The position numbers were made by a program, and so were the translations under genes. Of a stretch of DNA of 64,000 bases, positions 60,468 through 64,000 are shown one piece after another. The notes under the pieces were generated by a model. The model saw only the letters and a list, made by a program, of their open reading frames with translations, was not told the origin of the DNA and did not search any database. The first letter of the stretch is position 1. Every line of letters starts with the position of its first letter. Source of the stretch: a virus; IMG/VR virus record IMGVR_UViG_3300005841_000032, positions 46,428 to 110,427 of that record; one strand, given 5' to 3'.

Positions 60468-61853
60468 CTAATCTAAATCATCGCCCGCAATGATATTACT
60501 TGTAAATCTTGCCTCCAATCCACGTTCCTTATTCCAAAGGAAGGCTTCTGCTGCCCTTGTCGGGCCAATGAAGCCATTAAGATGGTGATACAAGTCGCTA
60601 CCCGACAATGAAGAGAGTGAACGAATAGTAATACCCAACTCTTCTGTTGCCAATTCACGGTGTTGATGACCTAGGTGAAATTCTCGATATGCCGTTCTTG
60701 CCCACGCTTCTTTCATTTCCCACGCCATCAACGATCTTAACTTTTCTCTCTTTTCATTATTCCCATGACTGAATCCAAGTAATACTTTTCCATACTCATA
60801 ATACTTTCTTGGATTTGCACTATTATTTACGTTTACACTCTTATCGTTTCTATACCATGCGGCTAATGTTTCTCCAAGAAAGAATGACTTCGTATAATCG
60901 TGGTTGCCGGGGATAACTAAAATATCTACAGGAGCAAATGTACGCATATAATCAATCCCATAAATCAATAATTGCGTACCTGTTCTAAATGTCTTTTGCC
61001 ATCTATTATCTTCATCTTGCTTTGTGCCCTTAGTTGTCTCCCCCAAATGATTGTCGCTATTAAAGAAATCATTACCCACAATGAATAATATTCTTTCATA
61101 ACTACTCGACTCCGCTTTCTTCAAAAGATCAACAATAGCGTGCTTAAATCTCTTAGTGGCAATCTTCGTGTCATAGTTATTATTACTTTCTTGTCCATAA
61201 ACTAATTTTCCGAGATGCAAATCGTATATTGACACCTCTAGTAAATTATTAGTATTGTTTTTAGAATACTTTATCTTAGGATAATTAATTGGCTTATGTT
61301 TCTTTAAAAGGTCTACAAAGAAATCCTCAAATTTAATAGCAACCTCGAATTGTACTTTCTTCTTAAGCCAAACCTTTACTTGATAATTTACCTTACTAGT
61401 CCAACTACCTGACCTTTTAGCGTAACCGCTCATTACGCCACCCTTCCAAGTTAAATCTTGTTCTCTTTCTTTACCAGAAACAGGATAACTATTACAAATC
61501 CATTTATCAACTTCCCAAATTCTTGTATCTATTTTAAAAAAAGAAATCGCCTCTTCAAGCGATTTGATCATTTCATCTCCCTTATACTCGAATGAGGCGT
61601 TATTATCCGACTCTGTAAATTTCTTTTGTCCGTCTTTTAAATCTGATTCCGGCTCATTTATATTTGCTGAATTTTTAAATGAATTATACAGCTTAATAAA
61701 TTCTTCATATCCTTCATACCCTACACATTCACCTCTTATTTTTCTTAAGTATCTTTCATTAACTCTAAAAAACTCACACGCTCTTCGTAAACTTTTATTA
61801 TTTTCTTTTGCCCACTGAATTATCTTACTTGCTTTCTCTAATCTTGGCGTCAT
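60468..61853 (-). CDS. HTH plus metallophosphoesterase protein
   Basis: 461 residues. Residues 1-45 have an HTH look (KSLRRACEFFRVNERYLRKI). From about 210: SIYDLHLGKL, FIVGNDFFNSD, VIPGNHDYTK, FSHGNNEKREK, HLGHQHRE, which are the metal motifs of the calcineurin-like phosphoesterase fold. Phage proteins of this group can be DNA-end or nucleotide phosphatases. It is first in the terminase operon. Confidence 0.85.
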   Translation of the reverse strand: MTPRLEKASKIIQWAKENNKSLRRACEFFRVNERYLRKIRGECVGYEGYEEFIKLYNSFKNSANINEPESDLKDGQKKFTESDNNASFEYKGDEMIKSLEEAISFFKIDTRIWEVDKWICNSYPVSGKEREQDLTWKGGVMSGYAKRSGSWTSKVNYQVKVWLKKKVQFEVAIKFEDFFVDLLKKHKPINYPKIKYSKNNTNNLLEVSIYDLHLGKLVYGQESNNNYDTKIATKRFKHAIVDLLKKAESSSYERILFIVGNDFFNSDNHLGETTKGTKQDEDNRWQKTFRTGTQLLIYGIDYMRTFAPVDILVIPGNHDYTKSFFLGETLAAWYRNDKSVNVNNSANPRKYYEYGKVLLGFSHGNNEKREKLRSLMAWEMKEAWARTAYREFHLGHQHRELATEELGITIRSLSSLSGSDLYHHLNGFIGPTRAAEAFLWNKERGLEARFTSNIIAGDDLD

Positions 61854-61876
61854 TCAGATTTGCTTTTAGTTAATTT

Positions 61877-61886
61877 GTAAAAATAC
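61877..61886 (-). promoter_or_regulatory. Variant box GTATTTTTAC before terminase operon
   Basis: One mismatch to the box, 23 nt before the ATG at 61853. The 113 bp upstream up to the small gene at 61967 also has an imperfect inverted repeat around ATTGATCAAT (61938-61947). Confidence 0.35.
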
Positions 61887-61966
61887 ACAACTTAACTAAT
61901 ACGAAGCAAAATTATTTTGATTAAGACTGTGGGCTTAATTGATCAATATTAAGTCATGTGCCTTAA

Positions 61967-62125
61967 TTACTTTTCTTTACTTTCTCTTATCTTCTTTGCT
62001 CTATCTTGGCACCATTTCCCCTTATATCCTTCTGATTTATATTCTTTATTTGGAGGATTAATTACATACCAATCAAGCAACTTTTCAGATTCTATTCTGA
62101 ATCCTCTTTTATCTTGATTACTCAT
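61967..62125 (-). CDS. Small basic protein
   Basis: 52 residues. GFRIESEKLLDWYVINPPNK then KSEGYKGKWCQDRAKK. ATG overlaps the stop of the upstream gene by 8 bp (GATGAGTAA), which supports it. The pattern KGKWCQ..R suits a small nucleic acid-binding protein. Confidence 0.55.
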   Translation of the reverse strand: MSNQDKRGFRIESEKLLDWYVINPPNKEYKSEGYKGKWCQDRAKKIRESKEK

Positions 62126-62417
62126 CAACGCGTTTTCTTTTTTGTAATTTATCTATAATAGAAAGTACGTCATCCAATGATGCCATCGTAACTGCAGCGC
62201 TGGCCCCTTCAATATAACAATATTGATCTCTCTTGGCTTGGACTTCCTCCCTGATCTTTTCTAACTTTTCAGCATAACTAAGAGCAGCATCCATATAAGC
62301 ATCTCTTTTATTTTGAGTATCGGTAGTAGTATACTTTTTACCTTTGAAGCCAGTGGATGGATACATTTGTTCAGCTTCTTTCTTGATACGTTGTTGTAAT
62401 TCGGTCATGTTATTCAT
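62118..62417 (-). CDS. Unknown helical phage protein
   Basis: 99 residues, helical (TELQQRIKKEAEQMYPSTG; ALSYAEKLEKIREEVQAKR) with Asp/Ile-rich C-terminus. Overlaps its neighbours by 8 bp each. No domain recognised. Confidence 0.55.
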   Translation of the reverse strand: MNNMTELQQRIKKEAEQMYPSTGFKGKKYTTTDTQNKRDAYMDAALSYAEKLEKIREEVQAKRDQYCYIEGASAAVTMASLDDVLSIIDKLQKRKRVDE

Positions 62418-62678
62418 TGTTTAATAAATTAAAGGCCTTTTCAATCTCTTTAACTTGAGCTTCTGAAGGGCGCCAATAACCATTACCATTGCTATCGACT
62501 CCTAGCCAAACTATTTCATTGTCGCCTTTATCGATTCTAATCAGAAACTCTTTTCCTAAATCATACCAGAAAGGAAATCATTACCGCATAGGCAACATTT
62601 ACAAATGTACTTGCCATTCTCGTGGCTATAATCTTCAATCCAGTTTCTTCCTTCTTCGTTGTTTAACAACTCTTTCAT
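62410..62678 (-). CDS. Zinc-ribbon-type protein, frameshifted in this sequence
   Basis: ATG 62676-62678 reads MKELLNNEEGRNW to ICKCCLCGND and then stops. One more T in the run at 62575-62577 continues as FPFWYDLGKEFLIRIDKG through GNGYWRPSEAQVKEIEKAF to LLNNE-stop at 62410, overlapping the next ATG. The Cys cluster CKCCLC looks metal-binding. Confidence 0.5.
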
Positions 62679-62690
62679 ACTCCGTTTACT

Positions 62691-62816
62691 TTATTTCACA
62701 AATCTTCTAATCCTAGTAGATAACTTAAGCACCGTTTCTTTAAACCATTTCTGAAAAGCCGGATGTTTAGTGTCATATTCAAGTTGACCATTATTTGCTT
62801 TAATCCAAGGTTTCAT
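62691..62816 (-). CDS. Small basic protein
   Basis: 41 residues: MKPWIKANNGQLEYDTKH then PAFQKWFKETVLKLSTRIRR. Clear ATG at 62814-62816, with the stop 13 bp before the next gene. Not recognised. Confidence 0.5.
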   Translation of the reverse strand: MKPWIKANNGQLEYDTKHPAFQKWFKETVLKLSTRIRRFVK

Positions 62817-62953
62817 ATTTAACTTTACCTTTTTCATCTAATATAATACCTTGATTTCTTTTTACCAAATATATTACTTGTTCTTCTATTTTATTCCTTT
62901 TTGATCGACTTAATTTAAACTTTTTATCCTGAATAAGATTGTTATTCGTTCAT
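62800..62953 (-). CDS. Small basic protein, frameshifted in this sequence
   Basis: ATG 62951-62953 runs into a stop after three codons; removal of one base near 62945 lets it continue as NNLIQDKKFKLSRSKRNK and EEQVIYLVKRNQGIIL to YETLD-stop at 62800. Length 154 nt is 3n+1. Overlaps the small genes on both sides, as elsewhere in this operon. Confidence 0.4.
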
Positions 62954-63111
62954 TAACTCTATTAACCAAATAGGCAATTTAGTTGGCAAATCATCAATAC
63001 TGACTTCTTTTCTTTTATTTGCAATAATTTTATAGATTCCCCTATTGCTCTATCTTCGATATAAGTTAATGCAGTTTTAGCGGCACTTATTGGTATATCA
63101 AACTCATCCAT
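62942..63111 (-). CDS. Small protein, frameshifted in this sequence
   Basis: ATG 63109-63111 reads MDEFDIPISAAKTALTYIEDR; in a run of four G (63039-63042) the frame breaks, and with five G it continues as GIYKIIANKRKEVSIDDLP to LIELMNE-stop at 62942. This is the last phage-like gene before the T9SS gene, 37 bp away. Confidence 0.45.
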
Positions 63112-63148
63112 AAATTACACATTCTTTTGATTCTTCCAATACTTCTAG

Positions 63149-64000
63149 CTACTTCACCACAAACCTCACCGCATATTTCTGACTCCCCGATGCATAGAAG
63201 AGCGTATATAATCCGGTCGTAAATATCTTTCCAATATTTATCTCCTTCGCTCCAACTTCAGTCTCACCCACCAACATTCCTACATTATTATAGATCATCA
63301 CCTTATCCCCTTCCTGTCTTGCGAAGCTCGTTCTCACACTAAACGTACCATCCGTTACGGGGTTGGGATACAATCGTATCTTATCTGCCGATGCGTTAAA
63401 TTCTACTTTTATGATCTTCGAGTTTTCGAATTTGCCATCGAAATCAACCGAACGCAACCTGTAATAATTGGCACCCGTCGACGGCATATCATCTTCGAAC
63501 GAATACTCGTTCAGTTGATTACTGTTGCCATGACCGGGAACGCTCCCAATTTCTGTGAAGCTGGTGGCGCTCGCAGATCTCTCGATCACAAACTTGTCGA
63601 AGTTGAGCTCCGAAGCGGTCGACCAGTCAAGCGTAACGGTCGAACCAGTAGCCTTTCCTTCGAACGAAATCAAAGTAATTGGAAGCGCTCCATTGGTACA
63701 GAAGCCCGAAGGGCCTGTACAACCTCCGCCCGCCTGTACACAACCAGTACAACCTGAAAGCGTCGAACCATTGCCCACGCTGATTGCGCCCGATATCGAA
63801 ATGGTACCCGACGGAACTGTAATAGTAGTGTTGTTACCCCCAGTAAAACTCCCGCCAACCTGTAGCGTTCCACCACCGGTCACGTTCAGGTCGGCGTTGT
63901 TGGCCATAATTACGCTACCCTTGATGATAACGGTTCCTGTAATATTCCAAATCACGTTATTGTTCACCTGCAGGTCACCCCAAACTATCAGCGTTCCGGC
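63149..64000 (-). CDS. T9SS-sorted surface or secreted protein, 5' end off window
   Basis: At least 284 residues, open to the window edge (the frame at 63968-64000 continues without a stop). Gly/Thr/Asn-rich beta-repeat N-terminal part (NADLNVTGGGTLQVGGSF), then ISFEGKATGSTVTLDWSTAS and FVIERSA, the linker common in Bacteroidota secreted proteins, and a C-terminal type A sorting domain (RLYPNPVTDGTFSV ... GLYTLFYASGSQKYAVRFVV). GC is clearly higher than the phage. It is most likely a chromosomal gene. Confidence 0.85.
   Translation of the reverse strand, partial: AGTLIVWGDLQVNNNVIWNITGTVIIKGSVIMANNADLNVTGGGTLQVGGSFTGGNNTTITVPSGTISISGAISVGNGSTLSGCTGCVQAGGGCTGPSGFCTNGALPITLISFEGKATGSTVTLDWSTASELNFDKFVIERSASATSFTEIGSVPGHGNSNQLNEYSFEDDMPSTGANYYRLRSVDFDGKFENSKIIKVEFNASADKIRLYPNPVTDGTFSVRTSFARQEGDKVMIYNNVGMLVGETEVGAKEINIGKIFTTGLYTLFYASGSQKYAVRFVVK

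Noticed and set aside
1-64000. CRISPR array, insertion sequence, integrase, repressor or replication genes
   Set aside because: No regularly spaced repeats, transposase, integrase or repressor-like frames were recognised on reading; absence here is limited by the window.

Overview
The window is almost entirely one tailed-phage genome segment of a Bacteroidota-infecting contractile-tail (myovirus-like) phage. Evidence: a complete contractile head-tail set (large terminase, HK97-type portal, MuF-like protein, prohead protease, scaffold, major capsid protein, neck proteins, sheath, tube, chaperones, tape measure, hub, spike and baseplate J), low GC, and transcription almost wholly on the minus strand. 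Bacteroidota ancestry is suggested by secreted proteins with cleavage sites ending in FAQ, by one textbook Bacteroidota promoter (TTG-N20-TAGGTTTG at 46153-46183), and by a higher-GC gene at the right edge that ends in a type IX secretion (T9SS) sorting domain. That last gene (63149-64000) looks like host chromosome, or a foreign piece joined in assembly. No integrase, repressor or replication genes are visible.

Layout, read in the direction of transcription (right to left): small early-type genes with several frameshifts (62.9-62.0 kb); metallophosphoesterase, small terminase and large terminase, a second small-terminase-like gene and a second phosphoesterase (61.9-56.4 kb); lysis and membrane genes with a GH25 endolysin (56.3-52.6 kb); exonuclease, portal and MuF (51.8-46.4 kb); one lone plus-strand gene (46.2 kb); small accessory genes; a diversity-generating retroelement (DGR) at 44.7-42.9 kb; three tRNAs (42.8-41.9 kb); a 14-kb glycan and methylation island with glycosyltransferases, GDP-mannose dehydratase, DegT aminotransferase, methyltransferases and a cupin (41.4-27.3 kb); capsid morphogenesis with a coiled-coil NUDIX protein, protease, scaffold and major capsid (27.3-20.4 kb); neck, sheath, tube and tail (19.1-4.2 kb); baseplate, fibre and a holin-like protein (4.2-0 kb). 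Four GIY-YIG and at least two HNH homing endonuclease genes are scattered between structural and glycan genes.

The strongest system is the DGR. A 71-bp template repeat (44012-44082) lies between a reverse transcriptase gene and a target gene whose C-terminus holds the variable repeat (44177-44247). All 19 differences fall on template adenines (19 of 22 adenines, 0 of 49 other bases), and a stem-loop sits at the end of the variable repeat. The template carries an in-frame TGA that mutagenesis must change. Other notable points: a 10-nt box GTATTTTTAA upstream of at least ten phage genes, in several cases exactly 4 nt before the start codon (candidate late promoter giving near-leaderless mRNA); a 30-residue segment shared by the prohead protease and the major capsid protein; and at least eight genes broken by single-base homopolymer indels, which points to sequencing error and means several split small ORFs should be read as single genes.
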